Shown one piece after another: positions 26,928 to 36,988 of a stretch of DNA of 64,000 bases. This DNA is from Glaciimonas sp. (GTDB lineage: Bacteria; Pseudomonadota; Gammaproteobacteria; Burkholderiales; Burkholderiaceae_D), in contig JABBOY010000010.1 in assembly GCA_012927585.1 (NCBI GenBank), forward strand, positions 1 through 64,000. Reading direction: 5' to 3'. Each line of letters starts with the position of its first letter. Position 1 is the first letter of the stretch. Under the pieces are notes generated by a model, which was not told the origin of the DNA, ran no database searches, and was given only the letters and a program-made list of their open reading frames with translations. The translations under genes were made by a program, and so were the position numbers.

Positions 26928-27971
26928 TCATCCGCCGCAGCGCTCTTTCCGCGCTTCGGTCAGGGTCGAGGCATGGGTCTTCAAACCGAGTTTTGCCAAC
27001 ATGGCGCGGTCGTCCCCGGCTTCAGGGTTGCCGGTGGTAAGCAGTTTGTCACCGTAAAAAATCGAGTTGGCGCCAGCCAGGAAGCACATCGCCTGTACCG
27101 CTTCGCCCATCTGGCGGCGGCCGGCTGACAGCCGCACGCGCGCTTTCGGCATCGTGATGCGCGCCACCGCGATAGTACGCACGAATTCGATCGGATCGAG
27201 CGGATCGATGCCATATAAGGGTGTGCCTTCAACCTGCACCAGATGATTCACCGGCACCGATTCTGGATACGGATTCAGGTTCGCCAACTGCGCGATCAGG
27301 CCGGCGCGTTGCTGGCGCGATTCGCCCATGCCGACGATGCCGCCGCAGCACACTTTCAGTCCCGCATTGCGTACTTGCCCCAGTGTATCCAGGCGGTCTT
27401 GATATTCACGCGTGGAAATCACGTTATCGTAAAATTCCGGGGCAGTATCCAGATTATGGTTGTAGTAATCGAGTCCGGCCTGCTTCAATCGGTCGGCCTG
27501 GCCGGCTTCCAGCATGCCCAGCGTGGCACAGGTTTCCAGGCCGAGTTGCTTGACGCCGCGCACCATCGCTTCGACTTTTTCCAGGTCGCGCTCTTTCGGC
27601 GAGCGCCAGGCCGCACCCATGCAAAAACGCGTCGCGCCGCTGGCACGGGCTTCACGCGCAGCGTCCAGCACTTCGTCCAGCTCCAGAATTTTCTTGGCTT
27701 CGACGCCGGTGTCGTAACGCGCCGCTTGCGGACAATAACCGCAATCTTCTTCGCAGCCGCCGGTCTTGATCGACAGCAACGTCGCCAGCTCGACATCACC
27801 CTCTGGGAAATGGGTGCGATGCGTTTGCTGCGCCCGATACATCAGATCATTGAACGGCAATTCGAATAACGCCAGCACATCATCGACCGGCCAGGTGGCA
27901 TTGTGGGGAACGGTGATGGCCTTGGTAGTCGGATGAAACGCAACAGAGCGAGCGGTGGGAGAATGAGACAT
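26928..27971 (-). CDS. bioB: Biotin synthase
   Basis: A 347-residue radical-SAM enzyme inserting sulfur into dethiobiotin. The SAM cluster is [16 protein letters not shown] with Cys73, Cys77 and Cys80. [12 protein letters not shown] and [12 protein letters not shown] carry further cluster-ligand and substrate residues, and RLSAGRRQM gives the Arg ligand of the [2Fe-2S] cluster. ATG 27971 ([10 protein letters not shown]) follows AAGGAA at 7 bp, better than the upstream ATG at 27989. It is the last gene of the bioAFDB group, separated from bioD by about 110 bp. Confidence 0.96.
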   Translation of the reverse strand: MSHSPTARSVAFHPTTKAITVPHNATWPVDDVLALFELPFNDLMYRAQQTHRTHFPEGDVELATLLSIKTGGCEEDCGYCPQAARYDTGVEAKKILELDEVLDAAREARASGATRFCMGAAWRSPKERDLEKVEAMVRGVKQLGLETCATLGMLEAGQADRLKQAGLDYYNHNLDTAPEFYDNVISTREYQDRLDTLGQVRNAGLKVCCGGIVGMGESRQQRAGLIAQLANLNPYPESVPVNHLVQVEGTPLYGIDPLDPIEFVRTIAVARITMPKARVRLSAGRRQMGEAVQAMCFLAGANSIFYGDKLLTTGNPEAGDDRAMLAKLGLKTHASTLTEARKERCGG

Positions 27972-28040
27972 GAGCAATTCCTTCAACATGGATACAGTGA
28001 ATTCGGAGTATTTCGACCTGAACAGTACCGATTGATCTGT

Positions 28041-28070
28041 GTAGCTTGGGCTAATAAGGCGTCAGCCTAA
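28041..28070. repeat. Short intergenic palindromic repeat
   Basis: GTAGCTTGGGCTAATAAGGC with a following CAGCC resembles 8316-8340. The GGCT...AGCC arms can pair. It lies between bioB and bioD. Confidence 0.45.
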
Positions 28071-28081
28071 CCTGTAAAGTA

Positions 28082-28786
28082 CTATGCCGGCCAACCCGGC
28101 AGACCGGTAAAGTCCAGACAAGCGGCCGCAGCAGCAGGTGACGGTTCCACCAGACGCGGCACACAGCCCAATAACGGCGCCGCAATGCGGGCCGACAGTG
28201 CCGCGACATTATCCTCGCCGTAAGACATGCCGACCTCAACCTGATTGGCGACCCAACCGGCCAGCGTCAAACCGCGTGCGGCGATTGCCTCAGCCGTCAA
28301 CAATGCCTGATTGAGGCAACCAAGCCGCAGTCCGACCACCAATATCACCGGCAAGCCAAGTTGCTGCGCCAGATCGGCGGTATCAAAACTATCCGACAAG
28401 GGCACGCGAAAACCGCCTACGCCTTCCACCACGACGGCATCCGCTGCTGCCGTTAATTGCGCGTAACAATCAAGAATAGGGGCCAGCTCAATGACTTTGC
28501 CTTCGCGCGCGGCGGCAATGTGCGGAGCCGCCGCGATGCGCAACAGATAGGGCGTGGTCAACGCGGGCGGCAGGCTGAGATTGCCGGCAGCGGCCAGACT
28601 ATCGGCGTCGTCATTGTGCCAAACGTCGTCACGCAGCGTCGCACCCGCAGCGACCGGTTTCATGCCGACAGCCTTCACACCCCGTTGCGTTAGCGCCTGT
28701 AACAGTGCGCTCGCGATCAGGGTCTTGCCGATGTCGGTATCGGTGCCCGTGACGAAACACGAGAAACGCAGCGCAATATCAGCCAT
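28082..28786 (-). CDS. bioD: Dethiobiotin synthetase
   Basis: A 234-residue ATP-dependent enzyme closing the ureido ring of dethiobiotin from 7,8-diaminopelargonate and CO2. The P-loop is [20 protein letters not shown] contains the catalytic Lys, and [12 protein letters not shown] is also typical. ATG 28786 (MADIALRF) is the likely start; an in-frame GTG lies at 28798. Either start overlaps the end of bioF, so translation of the two is coupled. Confidence 0.93.
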   Translation of the reverse strand: MADIALRFSCFVTGTDTDIGKTLIASALLQALTQRGVKAVGMKPVAAGATLRDDVWHNDDADSLAAAGNLSLPPALTTPYLLRIAAAPHIAAAREGKVIELAPILDCYAQLTAAADAVVVEGVGGFRVPLSDSFDTADLAQQLGLPVILVVGLRLGCLNQALLTAEAIAARGLTLAGWVANQVEVGMSYGEDNVAALSARIAAPLLGCVPRLVEPSPAAAAACLDFTGLPGWPA

Positions 28787-29975
28787 ACCAGCTTTCACTT
28801 TCTAATTGATTGAGCGCCGTGATCAGCTGCGCTACATCCTGCTCGGTATGGGCTGCCGACAAGGTGACGCGCAGTCTCGCGGTACCAACCGGCACTGTCG
28901 GAGGACGAATTCCAGGTACCCACAAACCCTGCGCATATAGCGCGGCAGCGAGTCGCATCGTTTCGTCGTTTTCGCCAATCAACAGCGGTTGAATCGCGGT
29001 CTCGGACGGCATCCGCTGCCAGCGCCGCAATGTCAGCCCCTGCTGCAATTGCGCGATCAGTACCTGCAGATGGGCGCGCCGCTCGCGACCGATCGCACCT
29101 TTGATAATATCAAGACTGGATAACAACGCATGCGCCAGCGCCGGGGCGGCGGCAGTCGTATAGATGTAGGTCCGGGCGCGCTGCACTATCGACTCAATCA
29201 CGCTGGCATGGGCCGCGACAAAGGCACCGCCGACACCGGCCGCCTTACCCAAAGTGCCCATATACACCAGGTTCTGCGAGCGCAAATTGAAATGTTCCAG
29301 TGCGCCGCGACCGTTGGCGCCCAGGGTGCCAAACCCGTGCGCATCGTCCACCACCAGCCAGGCTCCATGCTGCTCGCACAACGCCAGCAGGGCGGGTAGC
29401 GGCGCCATGTCGCCATCCATGCTGAACACGCTGTCGGTAACCACCAATTTGGTGGCGGCAGTGCTAGCCGCCAACATCGTAGCCAGCACCGGAGTATCGC
29501 CATGTGGATAGACTGTGACAGTCGCACGCGAGAGCCGGGCACCGTCGATCAGTGATGCATGGTTCAGGGATTCGGAAAAAATCTCTGCGTCGGCATCACC
29601 TGCCGCCAGCGCCGTCAGCATCGCCAGATTGGCCATGTAGCCGGTGCAAAAATACAGTGCGCGCGCCGATTCCAGATGCGGCGACATGAATTCCGCCAGC
29701 CGTTCTTCGAGTACTGCGTGCGCCCGCGAATGGCCGCTGATCAAATGCGAAGCGCCGCTGCCGACGCCGTATTTTGTCGCCCCTTCGCGCAGCGCTTCGA
29801 TCAGGCGCGGATGGGCTGCCAATCCGAGATAGTCATTGCTGCAAAATGCCAGCATCGGGCGGCCGTCGACCTGCACGCATGGGCTGCACGGCGTATCGGC
29901 CACGCGTCGGGTACGGCGCAGGCTGCGTTCATCTAGCGACTGCAATTGTTGGTCAAGTCGGGCTATTAATTCCAT
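28779..29975 (-). CDS. bioF: 8-amino-7-oxononanoate synthase
   Basis: A 398-residue PLP enzyme condensing pimeloyl-thioester with alanine in biotin synthesis. Signatures are [38 protein letters not shown] (Asp-x-x-His contacts PLP) and [15 protein letters not shown] with the PLP-binding Lys. The length is usual. It follows bioA at 19 bp and overlaps bioD by 8 bp. Confidence 0.95.
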   Translation of the reverse strand: MELIARLDQQLQSLDERSLRRTRRVADTPCSPCVQVDGRPMLAFCSNDYLGLAAHPRLIEALREGATKYGVGSGASHLISGHSRAHAVLEERLAEFMSPHLESARALYFCTGYMANLAMLTALAAGDADAEIFSESLNHASLIDGARLSRATVTVYPHGDTPVLATMLAASTAATKLVVTDSVFSMDGDMAPLPALLALCEQHGAWLVVDDAHGFGTLGANGRGALEHFNLRSQNLVYMGTLGKAAGVGGAFVAAHASVIESIVQRARTYIYTTAAAPALAHALLSSLDIIKGAIGRERRAHLQVLIAQLQQGLTLRRWQRMPSETAIQPLLIGENDETMRLAAALYAQGLWVPGIRPPTVPVGTARLRVTLSAAHTEQDVAQLITALNQLESESWYG

Positions 29976-29994
29976 CGATTCTGTTTCCTTGTTG

Positions 29995-31344
29995 TCACTT
30001 CAAGGCGCCAATCACCTGTTCAAACACGGTTTGGGTGCGCGCCGCCAGACCATCGATTTCTGCATTGTCGAGTATGTAAGGCGGCATCAGATATACCGTG
30101 CGTCCGATCGGGCGCAACAGCAGTTCCTGCTCCAGCGCAGCAACAAAAAACCGGCGTGAAAAAGTGGCGGCCGCAGACACATCCTCGACCACTGCATCGA
30201 ATGCCCAGATCATGCCGCGCTGGCGAAAATGCCGCACTTTCGGATGTGTCGCGAGTGGCGCCAGAGCCGCAGTCAAACGGGCGGCACGGTCGCGATTACG
30301 GTTCACCACATCATCTTCATCGAAGATCGCCAGCGTCGCCAGCGCAGCCCGGCAGGCCAGCGGATTGCCGGTATAGGAATGCGAATGCAGGAATCCGCGT
30401 GTCACGTCGGTGCTGTAGAAAGCTTGAAACACTGCTTCACGCGTCATGACCAGCGACAACGGTAAATAGCCGCCGCTAATGCCTTTCGACAAGCATAGAA
30501 AATCAGGCCAAACGGCCGCTTGCTCACAGGCGAAAAAAGTCCCGCTGCGGCCGCAGCCAACCGCGATTTCATCAAAGATTACGTGCACCTGATGGCGGTC
30601 GCAAAGCGCGCGTACCAGACGCAAATATTCGGGGTCATGCATCGCCATGCCGGTCGCGCACTGGACCAGCGGCTCGATGATGACGGCGGCGATATGGCTG
30701 GCGCGTTGTTCGAGCAGCAGCGCCAAATCCTGGGCCGCTCGGCGCGCCACGTCCAGCGCCGTTTCGCCCTCTTGCGCTGCGCGCGCGTCGGGTGACGCCA
30801 CCACGTGCGCCTGCCGCAGCAGCGGGCCGTAGGCATCGCGAAACAGGGCCACATCGGTCACGGCTAACGCACCGACTGTCTCACCGTGATAGCTGCCCTT
30901 GAGGCAAACGAATTCCTGTTTGTCGGTCAGGCCGGCATTGCGCCATGCATGAAAACTCATTTTTAACGCGATCTCGACCGCCGATGCACCATCCGAAGCG
31001 TAAAAGCAATGCCCCAATACATGATCGGTGCGGGCCGACAACTGCTCGGATAATTCGATCACCGGCTCATGCGTAAAACCGGCCAGCATTGCATGTTCAA
31101 GCTTATCGAGCTGGTCCTTCAGCGCCGCGTTGATGCGCGGGTTGGCGTGGCCGAACAGATTGACCCACCACGAACTGATCGCATCCAGATAACGCCGGCC
31201 GTTCTGATCGTAGAGCCAGGCGCCACGGCCGTGGCTGACTGGAATCAGCGGTACGTTTTCATGATGCTGCATCTGGGTACACGGATGCCAGACACTGCTC
31301 AAGCTGCGTGCCACCCAATCGGATTGTTTGTTTGATCCCAACAC
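29995..31344 (-). CDS. bioA: Adenosylmethionine-8-amino-7-oxononanoate aminotransferase
   Basis: A 449-residue class III aminotransferase making 7,8-diaminopelargonate. It has the BioA-specific opening [46 protein letters not shown], and [13 protein letters not shown] with the PLP Lys. It is the first gene of bioA-bioF-bioD-bioB. I looked for a BirA operator in the upstream 160 bp and saw none, so the control of this cluster is not explained by the sequence. Confidence 0.95.
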   Translation of the reverse strand: MLGSNKQSDWVARSLSSVWHPCTQMQHHENVPLIPVSHGRGAWLYDQNGRRYLDAISSWWVNLFGHANPRINAALKDQLDKLEHAMLAGFTHEPVIELSEQLSARTDHVLGHCFYASDGASAVEIALKMSFHAWRNAGLTDKQEFVCLKGSYHGETVGALAVTDVALFRDAYGPLLRQAHVVASPDARAAQEGETALDVARRAAQDLALLLEQRASHIAAVIIEPLVQCATGMAMHDPEYLRLVRALCDRHQVHVIFDEIAVGCGRSGTFFACEQAAVWPDFLCLSKGISGGYLPLSLVMTREAVFQAFYSTDVTRGFLHSHSYTGNPLACRAALATLAIFDEDDVVNRNRDRAARLTAALAPLATHPKVRHFRQRGMIWAFDAVVEDVSAAATFSRRFFVAALEQELLLRPIGRTVYLMPPYILDNAEIDGLAARTQTVFEQVIGALK

Positions 31345-31503
31345 TGCTCCAAAAAATATTTGTCTGGTTGTTGCTTTCCTCTGCCGCTGACGGGAAGGGG
31401 CAGGGGTGCAGCAAAGGTTTCTGACCGCAAGGAAGGGAAGCCGCAGAAGTGGACCCGTGGGCCGACCCCGGCCTTCATGCCAAAAATAGCGAAACCAACA
31501 ACA

Positions 31504-32289
31504 TCACCCCAACCAGCTCGGCTTGCGCTTCTCCAAAAAGGCGCTCACGCCTTCGCGGCCTTCCTCGGAGGCGCGGATTTGGGCGATGCTTTCGACTGTG
31601 TCGGCGATCAAGATGCTACTGATCGATTTGCCACCGACTTCGCGCACCAGACGTTTCGCTTGTCGCACCGCGTTCGGGCTATTGCCTGCTAATGACTTGA
31701 CGATGGCAGTCACCGTAGCATCCAGCGCATGCAGGGCCACCACTTCCTGCACCAGACCGATGCGCAGCGCTTCTTCCGCCGTAAATCGTTCGGCGGTGAG
31801 GAAGTAGCGGCGCGCCGCATTCTCGCCCATGGCACGGATCACATAGGGCGAAATTGTGGCCGGAATCAGCCCCAGCTTGACTTCGGAGAGACAGAAATTA
31901 GCTTCCTCAACCGTCACCGCGATATCGCACGCGGCTATCAGCCCCATGCCGCCGGCATAGCAATCGCCCTGCACCCTGGCCACTACCGGCTGCGGGCATT
32001 CGTAAATGACGCGCAGCATTTGCGCCAGTTGGGCCGCATCCGCACGGTTTTCTTCCTGCGTATAGTCGGCCATCTTGCGCATCCAGTTCAGATCGGCTCC
32101 GGCGCAAAACGCCGGGCCGCGGGCCGCCAGCACGACCGCGCGGATGCTGGTGTCTATGCTGATTTCAAGGAAGGCCTGGGTGATTTCGGCGATCGTGATT
32201 TCGTTAAAGGCGTTGCGCACTTCGGGGCGATTCAGGATCACCAACGCAGCGTGGCCGTCGCGTTGCAGTTCAATGGTTTGATAGTCCAT
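31504..32289 (-). CDS. liuC: Methylglutaconyl-CoA hydratase (crotonase family)
   Basis: A 261-residue crotonase. Oxyanion-hole segments are PAFCAGADLNWMRKM and VQGDCYAGGMGLIAACDIA. The LNWM motif and KLGLIPATISPYVIRAMGE are characteristic of the hydratase that turns 3-methylglutaconyl-CoA into HMG-CoA. The start at 32289 lies 2 bp after the liuB stop, which makes one operon. The frame upstream to 32628 is overlap with liuB and not part of this gene. Confidence 0.92.
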   Translation of the reverse strand: MDYQTIELQRDGHAALVILNRPEVRNAFNEITIAEITQAFLEISIDTSIRAVVLAARGPAFCAGADLNWMRKMADYTQEENRADAAQLAQMLRVIYECPQPVVARVQGDCYAGGMGLIAACDIAVTVEEANFCLSEVKLGLIPATISPYVIRAMGENAARRYFLTAERFTAEEALRIGLVQEVVALHALDATVTAIVKSLAGNSPNAVRQAKRLVREVGGKSISSILIADTVESIAQIRASEEGREGVSAFLEKRKPSWLG

Positions 32290-32291
32290 GA

Positions 32292-33899
32292 TCACATCCT
32301 GAACAGGCCGAACTTGGTATCGGGAATCGGCGCATTCAGCGCGGCCGACAATCCCAATCCCAGCACCATGCGGGTGTCGGCCGGGTCGATCACACCGTCG
32401 TCCCACAGCCGGGCGCTGGCGTAATACGGATGGCCCTGATGTTCGTATTGCTCCTTGATCGGTTGCTTGAAGGCGGCTTCTTCTTCCGCGTTCCATTCGC
32501 CGCCCTTGAGTTCGATGCCGTCGCGCTTGACAGTAGCCAGCACGCCGGCGGCCTGATCGCCGCCCATCACAGAAATCCGTGCATTCGGCCACATCCACAG
32601 GAAGCGCGGCGAAAACGCGCGGCCACACATGCCGTAATTGCCGGCGCCGAAGCTACCGCCGATGATGACGGTAAATTTCGGCACTGCGGCAGTCGCCACC
32701 GCAGTCACCATCTTGGCGCCGTTGCGGGCGATGCCTTCATTTTCGTACTTGCGCCCGACCATGAAACCGGTGATGTTTTGCAGGAATACCAGTGGAATTT
32801 TGCGCTGGCAGCACAGTTCGATGAAGTGCGCCCCTTTCAGTGCCGATTCGCTGAATAAAATGCCATTGTTGGCAATGATGCCGACCGGCATGCCGTGGAT
32901 GTGGGCGAAACCGCACACCAGCGTAGTGCCGTAGCGCGCCTTGAATTCGTCGAAATCGCTGCCATCGACGATGCGGGCGATTACTTCGCGCACGTCGAAC
33001 GGTTTGCGGGTATCGGTCGGGATTACGCCGTATAACTCGTGCGCGGCAAACTTGGGTTCGCTTGGCTCACGCAATGCCATCTCGTGTTTTTTCTGGCGGT
33101 TCAGGTTCGAGACCATGGTACGTGCCAGCGACAGTGCGTGCAGGTCGTTTTGCGCCAGATGATCGACCACGCCCGACAAGCGCGTATGCACATCGCCGCC
33201 GCCCAAATCTTCGGCGCTTACCACTTCGCCGGTGGCAGCCTTCACCAGCGGCGGACCGCCGAGGAAAATCGTGCCCTGATCCTTGACGATGATCGATTCG
33301 TCGCTCATCGCCGGCACATACGCGCCGCCGGCGGTGCAAGAACCCATCACCACCGCGATTTGCGGAATGCCCTGGGCCGACAGATTGGCCTGGTTGTAGA
33401 AGATGCGGCCGAAATGATCGCGGTCGGGGAATACCTCATCCTGATTCGGCAAATTGGCGCCGCCGGAATCCACCAGGTAAATGCACGGCAACTTGTTTTG
33501 CTCGGCAATTTCCTGCGCACGCAAATGCTTCTTGACCGTGAGCGGGTAATAGGTGCCGCCCTTGACGGTGGCGTCGTTGCAGACGATCACGCATTCCTGC
33601 CCGGCCACGCGGCCGATGCCGGTAATCACGCCGGCCGCCGGCGCGGCATTGTGATACATGTCGAACGCGGCCAATTGCGAGAATTCCAGGAACGGCGTGC
33701 CCGGATCGAGCAGCATCTGCACCCGCTCGCGCGGCAGCAATTTGCCGCGGGCGATGTGTTTCTTGCGCGCCGCTTCGCCGCCGCCTTCGGCAATCTTGGC
33801 GACTTTGGCTTTCAGGTCGTCGACGATGATCTGCATCGCGGCCACATTAGCCTTGAAATCGTCCGAACGGGTATTCAGTGTGCTTGTCAGTTGGGGCAT
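32292..33899 (-). CDS. liuB: 3-methylcrotonyl-CoA carboxylase carboxyltransferase (beta) subunit
   Basis: A 535-residue carboxyltransferase that moves CO2 from biotin on LiuD to 3-methylcrotonyl-CoA. Visible are [36 protein letters not shown], and late [21 protein letters not shown] and [12 protein letters not shown], all usual for MccB. ATG 33899 is the only sensible start. It is followed at 2 bp by liuC. Upstream lie two palindromic repeats and an acyl-CoA synthetase gene on the same strand. Confidence 0.95.
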   Translation of the reverse strand: MPQLTSTLNTRSDDFKANVAAMQIIVDDLKAKVAKIAEGGGEAARKKHIARGKLLPRERVQMLLDPGTPFLEFSQLAAFDMYHNAAPAAGVITGIGRVAGQECVIVCNDATVKGGTYYPLTVKKHLRAQEIAEQNKLPCIYLVDSGGANLPNQDEVFPDRDHFGRIFYNQANLSAQGIPQIAVVMGSCTAGGAYVPAMSDESIIVKDQGTIFLGGPPLVKAATGEVVSAEDLGGGDVHTRLSGVVDHLAQNDLHALSLARTMVSNLNRQKKHEMALREPSEPKFAAHELYGVIPTDTRKPFDVREVIARIVDGSDFDEFKARYGTTLVCGFAHIHGMPVGIIANNGILFSESALKGAHFIELCCQRKIPLVFLQNITGFMVGRKYENEGIARNGAKMVTAVATAAVPKFTVIIGGSFGAGNYGMCGRAFSPRFLWMWPNARISVMGGDQAAGVLATVKRDGIELKGGEWNAEEEAAFKQPIKEQYEHQGHPYYASARLWDDGVIDPADTRMVLGLGLSAALNAPIPDTKFGLFRM

Positions 33900-33945
33900 T
33901 GCCGCATCCTTTTTTTACGTGTCTTATGTTGTAACTATTCAGCGC

Positions 33946-34003
33946 GTAGGGCGGGTGCAACCCGTGTGCACTCTTGATTCAGCGCGGGTTACACCCGCCC
34001 TAC
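33946..34003. repeat. Palindromic repeat (family B), copy 1
   Basis: Arms GTAGGGCGGGTGCAACCC and GGGTTACACCCGCCCTAC pair with one mismatch. The same element occurs at 34096, 41379 and 44883. Confidence 0.85.
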
Positions 34004-34029
34004 ATTACTAGGCATTGTATAAATCTATA

Positions 34030-34075
34030 CCGCAATAAATATATGCGGAAATGGCATCATTTTTTGGCATACCCC
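34030..34075 (+). repeat. AT-rich hairpin repeat, copy 2
   Basis: It begins CCGCAATAAATATATGCGG and ends GCATACCCC. Inner arms AAATG...CATTT replace AAATAG...CTATTT of copy 3, a paired change that preserves the hairpin. Confidence 0.75.
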
Positions 34076-34095
34076 TATATTTTAAACGTAGGACC

Positions 34096-34157
34096 GTAGG
34101 GCGGGTGCAACCCGCATTTTGCATGCGATCAAACAGTGCGGGTTGCACCCGGCCTAC
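34096..34157. repeat. Palindromic repeat (family B), copy 2
   Basis: GTAGGGCGGGTGCAACCCGC on the left and GCGGGTTGCACCCGGCCTAC on the right, with loop ATTTTGCATGCGATCAAACA. It lies just downstream of the acyl-CoA synthetase stop. Confidence 0.85.
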
Positions 34158-34162
34158 GCGCA

Positions 34163-35878
34163 TCAGGTGGTTTTTGGTTCATCCAGCTTGAGTTCTTCTT
34201 TCATCGCTTCGCGCATCTTGAATTTCTGTACCTTGCCGGTTACGGTCATCGGGAACGCATCGACAAAGCGCATATAGCGCGGCACCTTGTAATAAGCGAT
34301 CTGGCCGTCGCAGAAGGCCCGCAACGCCACGTCATCCAGGATTGCACCGGGCCGCAGCACGATCCAGGCGCACAGTTCCTCGCCGTATTTCAGGTCCGGT
34401 ACGCCGACCACCTGCACATCCTGAATCGCCGGATGGCGGAACAGGAATTCCTCGATTTCACGCGGGTAAATATTTTCACCGCCACGAATCACCATGTCCT
34501 TGATGCGGCCGACGATGTTGACATAGCCTTGCACATCCATGGTGGCCAGGTCGCCGGAATGCATCCAGCCGTCAGCGTCAATCGCCTCTTGGGTTTTTTC
34601 CAGATCGCCCCAGTACCCGTGCATTACCGAATAGCCGCGGGTGCAGAGTTCGCCGGTGCCGCCGAGGGCCATTGTCAAGCCCGATTCAGGGTCGGCTATC
34701 TTGACTTCCAAATGCGGCTGAACCCGACCGACGGTGGCCACGCGCTGTTCCAGCGGCGTGTCGGCGTTGCTCTGGCAACTGACTGGACTGGTCTCGGTCA
34801 TGCCGTAGGCAATCGTGACTTCGGCCATATGCATGTCGCGCATCACGCGCTTCATCACTTCAATCGGGCATGGCGAGCCGGCCATGATGCCGGTGCGCAA
34901 CGTCGACAGATCGAATTCGGCAAAGCGCGGATGATCGAGCATCGCGATGAACATGGTCGGCACCCCATGCAGGCCGGTGCAGCGCTCGCCCTGCACCGCC
35001 TGCAATACCGACAACGGCTCGAAACCGTCATTCGGATAGACGATGGTCGCACCATGCGTCAGGCAAGCCAGGTTGCCCAGCACCATGCCGAAACAGTGAT
35101 ACAGCGGCACCGGTATGCACAGCCGGTCGGAGCCGGTCAGGCGCATCGCCTCACCGACGAAGAAGCCGTTATTCAGGATATTGCGGTGGGTTAGCGTGGC
35201 CCCTTTGGGGAAGCCGGTGGTGCCGCTGGTGAACTGAATATTGATCGGGTCGTAGGCATCCAGCGTGGCGGCGACTTGCGCCAGCCGCGCATCTTGCGCA
35301 TCGCCGCGGGCGATAAAATCGGTAAAACGCAGCATGCCCGGGACGTCCTGCCGACCCAGGTGGATCACGGTTTTCAGATCGGGCAGACGGGGGGAATTGA
35401 GCGCCCCAGGTTCGCAACTAGCCAGTTCCGGGGCCACCGTCTGGATCATCTCGATATAGTTGCTGTGCTTGAATTCGGGCATTGCAATCAAGGCCTTGCA
35501 GCCAACCTTGTTGAGCGCGTATTCCAGCTCCGCTATGCGGTAGGCGGGGTTAATGTTGACCAGCACCACGCCGATATTGGCAGTGGCGAGTTGGGTCAAT
35601 AACCACTGCGCATTATTGTGCGACCAGATGCCGATGCGGTCGCCATGTTGAAGGCCCAGTTGCAGCAGCGCGCTAGCCAGACGTCTGGCTTCGGTTTGCA
35701 ATTCGCGGTAGGTATAGCGAATGTTCTGGTGGCAGGAAACCAGCGCTTCGTTGTCCGGTACCCGCGCCACCATCGCGTCGAAAAAATTGCCGATGGTCTG
35801 TTCGATCAAGGCGCTGTCGCGTTCACCTTGGTCGTAGCTGGTGGTTAAGTTTGTTAAGTTCGTCATTGGATCTGTCAT
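34163..35878 (-). CDS. AMP-forming acyl-CoA synthetase
   Basis: A 571-residue ANL-superfamily ligase. The AMP-binding core [22 protein letters not shown], the GYGMTE-type segment [13 protein letters not shown] and [13 protein letters not shown] are intact, as is the C-terminal catalytic Lys region [15 protein letters not shown]. It resembles the medium-chain fatty acid ligases often found inside liu clusters. It should activate a carboxylic acid (perhaps isovalerate or a medium-chain acid) to its CoA ester. The start overlaps the ychJ stop in an ATGA arrangement. A LiuR-like palindrome lies about 210 bp upstream, inside ychJ. Confidence 0.85.
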   Translation of the reverse strand: MTDPMTNLTNLTTSYDQGERDSALIEQTIGNFFDAMVARVPDNEALVSCHQNIRYTYRELQTEARRLASALLQLGLQHGDRIGIWSHNNAQWLLTQLATANIGVVLVNINPAYRIAELEYALNKVGCKALIAMPEFKHSNYIEMIQTVAPELASCEPGALNSPRLPDLKTVIHLGRQDVPGMLRFTDFIARGDAQDARLAQVAATLDAYDPINIQFTSGTTGFPKGATLTHRNILNNGFFVGEAMRLTGSDRLCIPVPLYHCFGMVLGNLACLTHGATIVYPNDGFEPLSVLQAVQGERCTGLHGVPTMFIAMLDHPRFAEFDLSTLRTGIMAGSPCPIEVMKRVMRDMHMAEVTIAYGMTETSPVSCQSNADTPLEQRVATVGRVQPHLEVKIADPESGLTMALGGTGELCTRGYSVMHGYWGDLEKTQEAIDADGWMHSGDLATMDVQGYVNIVGRIKDMVIRGGENIYPREIEEFLFRHPAIQDVQVVGVPDLKYGEELCAWIVLRPGAILDDVALRAFCDGQIAYYKVPRYMRFVDAFPMTVTGKVQKFKMREAMKEELKLDEPKTT

Positions 35879-36369
35879 TTGCTATTCAATCGCTCTGAAA
35901 AATTACCATCAAGATAAAACCAGCGCCCCTGTTCCCGCACGAAACGACTAACCTCATGCAAGCGATGGGCGCGGCCACCGATTTTGTAACGCGCAACAAA
36001 TTCGACGGCATCGCTGTCTGCGCTGGCGTCACGCACTTCTGTATCTTTAGATGCGTCTGTGTGCATCTCTTGACGCGCATCTTGACGTTTACGTAAACGT
36101 AATCGCAACGGCGATTTTACGGTAAGTCCGAGCCAGGTCAAACCCACATCGTCATCGAATAATCCTGCCAGCGGCCGTGTGCCGTGATGCCAGGTCGCAA
36201 GTAAATATGCCTCATCGCGCAGCGTGTAAGCGCTGTATCGCGAACGCATCAACGCCTCGGCAGTCGGCGGTATTTGCGCGCCGGAAAGAAAAGGCGCGCA
36301 GCAATCGGCAAACGCGCTGCTGCTGCCGCAAGAGCAGGCCGGCGCTGCGGGCTTATCGCTTTTTGTCAT
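35875..36369 (-). CDS. YchJ/UPF0225 family protein with SEC-C motif
   Basis: A 164-residue protein. The N-terminal [17 protein letters not shown] is the zinc-binding SEC-C motif, followed by [23 protein letters not shown], the YchJ core, and a C-terminal NTF2-like half ([22 protein letters not shown]). Between them is an insert near residues 90-115 rich in Asp, Lys and Arg ([20 protein letters not shown]). Part of the insert is encoded by a palindrome matching the LiuR-type sites of this window. Function is unknown. The 4 bp overlap with the acyl-CoA synthetase gene makes them one transcription unit. Confidence 0.82.
   Translation of the reverse strand: MTKSDKPAAPACSCGSSSAFADCCAPFLSGAQIPPTAEALMRSRYSAYTLRDEAYLLATWHHGTRPLAGLFDDDVGLTWLGLTVKSPLRLRLRKRQDARQEMHTDASKDTEVRDASADSDAVEFVARYKIGGRAHRLHEVSRFVREQGRWFYLDGNFSERLNSK
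36083..36103. promoter_or_regulatory. LiuR-type palindrome inside ychJ
   Basis: It contains the perfect 16 bp palindrome ACGTTTACGTAAACGT (36085-36100) flanked by TTG and AA, closely matching the palindromes at 43151-43172 and 43688-43703 in front of liu genes. It lies within coding sequence, upstream of the acyl-CoA synthetase and liuBC. Confidence 0.6.
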
Positions 36370-36383
36370 TGCTTTGTCCTTTT

Positions 36384-36434
36384 TAGTAGTGCAGGCCTCC
36401 GTGCCCGCACCGGGCCGCAGGCACGGAGGCCTAG
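36384..36434. repeat. REP palindrome (family A), downstream side of the RAYT gene
   Basis: TAGTAGTGCAGGCCTCCGTG then an inverted partner GGCACGGAGGCCTAG form a long hairpin. The right arm overlaps the last bases of the RAYT gene. Confidence 0.75.
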
Positions 36435-36874
36435 GCGACTGGATAAACCCAAGCGTATTCGGTCATTTCCGGCCAGCGCTTGTAGGGATTATTCATAACG
36501 TACTGAATTTTTTCACGCCATTCGGTTTCATCTCTGACGATACGATCAAACGATTCTTTTTGCCAAAGCGCACCAATACGCCCATTCTCTTGCTGAAGTT
36601 TGCGTGCCGAAAATGATTTCCAGCTATGCACGATTTGTTGCAATGAAACCGCCTCTGCTGGTTGCAGGACAACATGTACATGATCATCCATAACGACATA
36701 GGCAATCAGCAGGTAACGCACAGTTTCAAAGTGACACAGTATTTCGACAATCTTGGTTTTCTCATCCGATTGCAACGTGGGGCGACTCGGATATAAGCGC
36801 CACGTGACAAAATACACCGCACCATCCATGCGCCAGTGCGGTAAATTGCGGCGGTAGATTTGTAAATTATTCAT
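36431..36874 (-). CDS. REP-associated tyrosine transposase (RAYT, Y1 family)
   Basis: A 147-residue HUH-superfamily nuclease. MDDHVHVVLQP supplies the metal-binding HxH. KIQYVMNNPYKRW supplies the catalytic Tyr region in the usual Y-x3-NP context, and AVYFVTWRLY near the N-terminus is typical. ATG 36874 is chosen; the frame upstream is repeat sequence. Both sides carry family A palindromes (36384-36434 and 36879-36988) in opposite orientation, the classic arrangement in which a RAYT cuts and spreads its own REPs. The gene appears intact. Confidence 0.88.
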   Translation of the reverse strand: MNNLQIYRRNLPHWRMDGAVYFVTWRLYPSRPTLQSDEKTKIVEILCHFETVRYLLIAYVVMDDHVHVVLQPAEAVSLQQIVHSWKSFSARKLQQENGRIGALWQKESFDRIVRDETEWREKIQYVMNNPYKRWPEMTEYAWVYPVA

Positions 36875-36878
36875 GGCA

Positions 36879-36988
36879 AGTAGCGCAGGCCTCCGTGCCT
36901 GCAAGCTTGTAGCGTTAGCCTTTTGGTTCTTAAACAATATTAAGGCTTCCGTGCCTGCGGCACGGCGCAGGCACGGAGGCCTACGCTA
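36879..36988. repeat. REP palindromes (family A), upstream side of the RAYT gene
   Basis: GTAGCGCAGGCCTCCGTGCC at about 36881, then an inverted pair CTTCCGTGCCTGC / GCAGGCACGGAGGCCTACGC at about 36944-36985. It abuts the stop of the acyl-CoA dehydrogenase gene. Confidence 0.75.

Noticed and set aside
31345-31503. BirA or BioR operator before bioA
   Set aside because: No TTGTAAACC/GGTTTACA pair and no TTAT-type BioR palindrome found.
34136-35194. 352-codon plus-strand frame opposite the acyl-CoA synthetase
   Set aside because: Shadow of the ligase gene; no ribosome-binding site or recognisable motif. The same applies to 37109-38065 and 38309-39370.
36384-36988. CRISPR-like repeats
   Set aside because: The repeats are palindromes in inverted orientation around a transposase, with no regular spacing and no spacers. 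No CRISPR array was found anywhere in the window.
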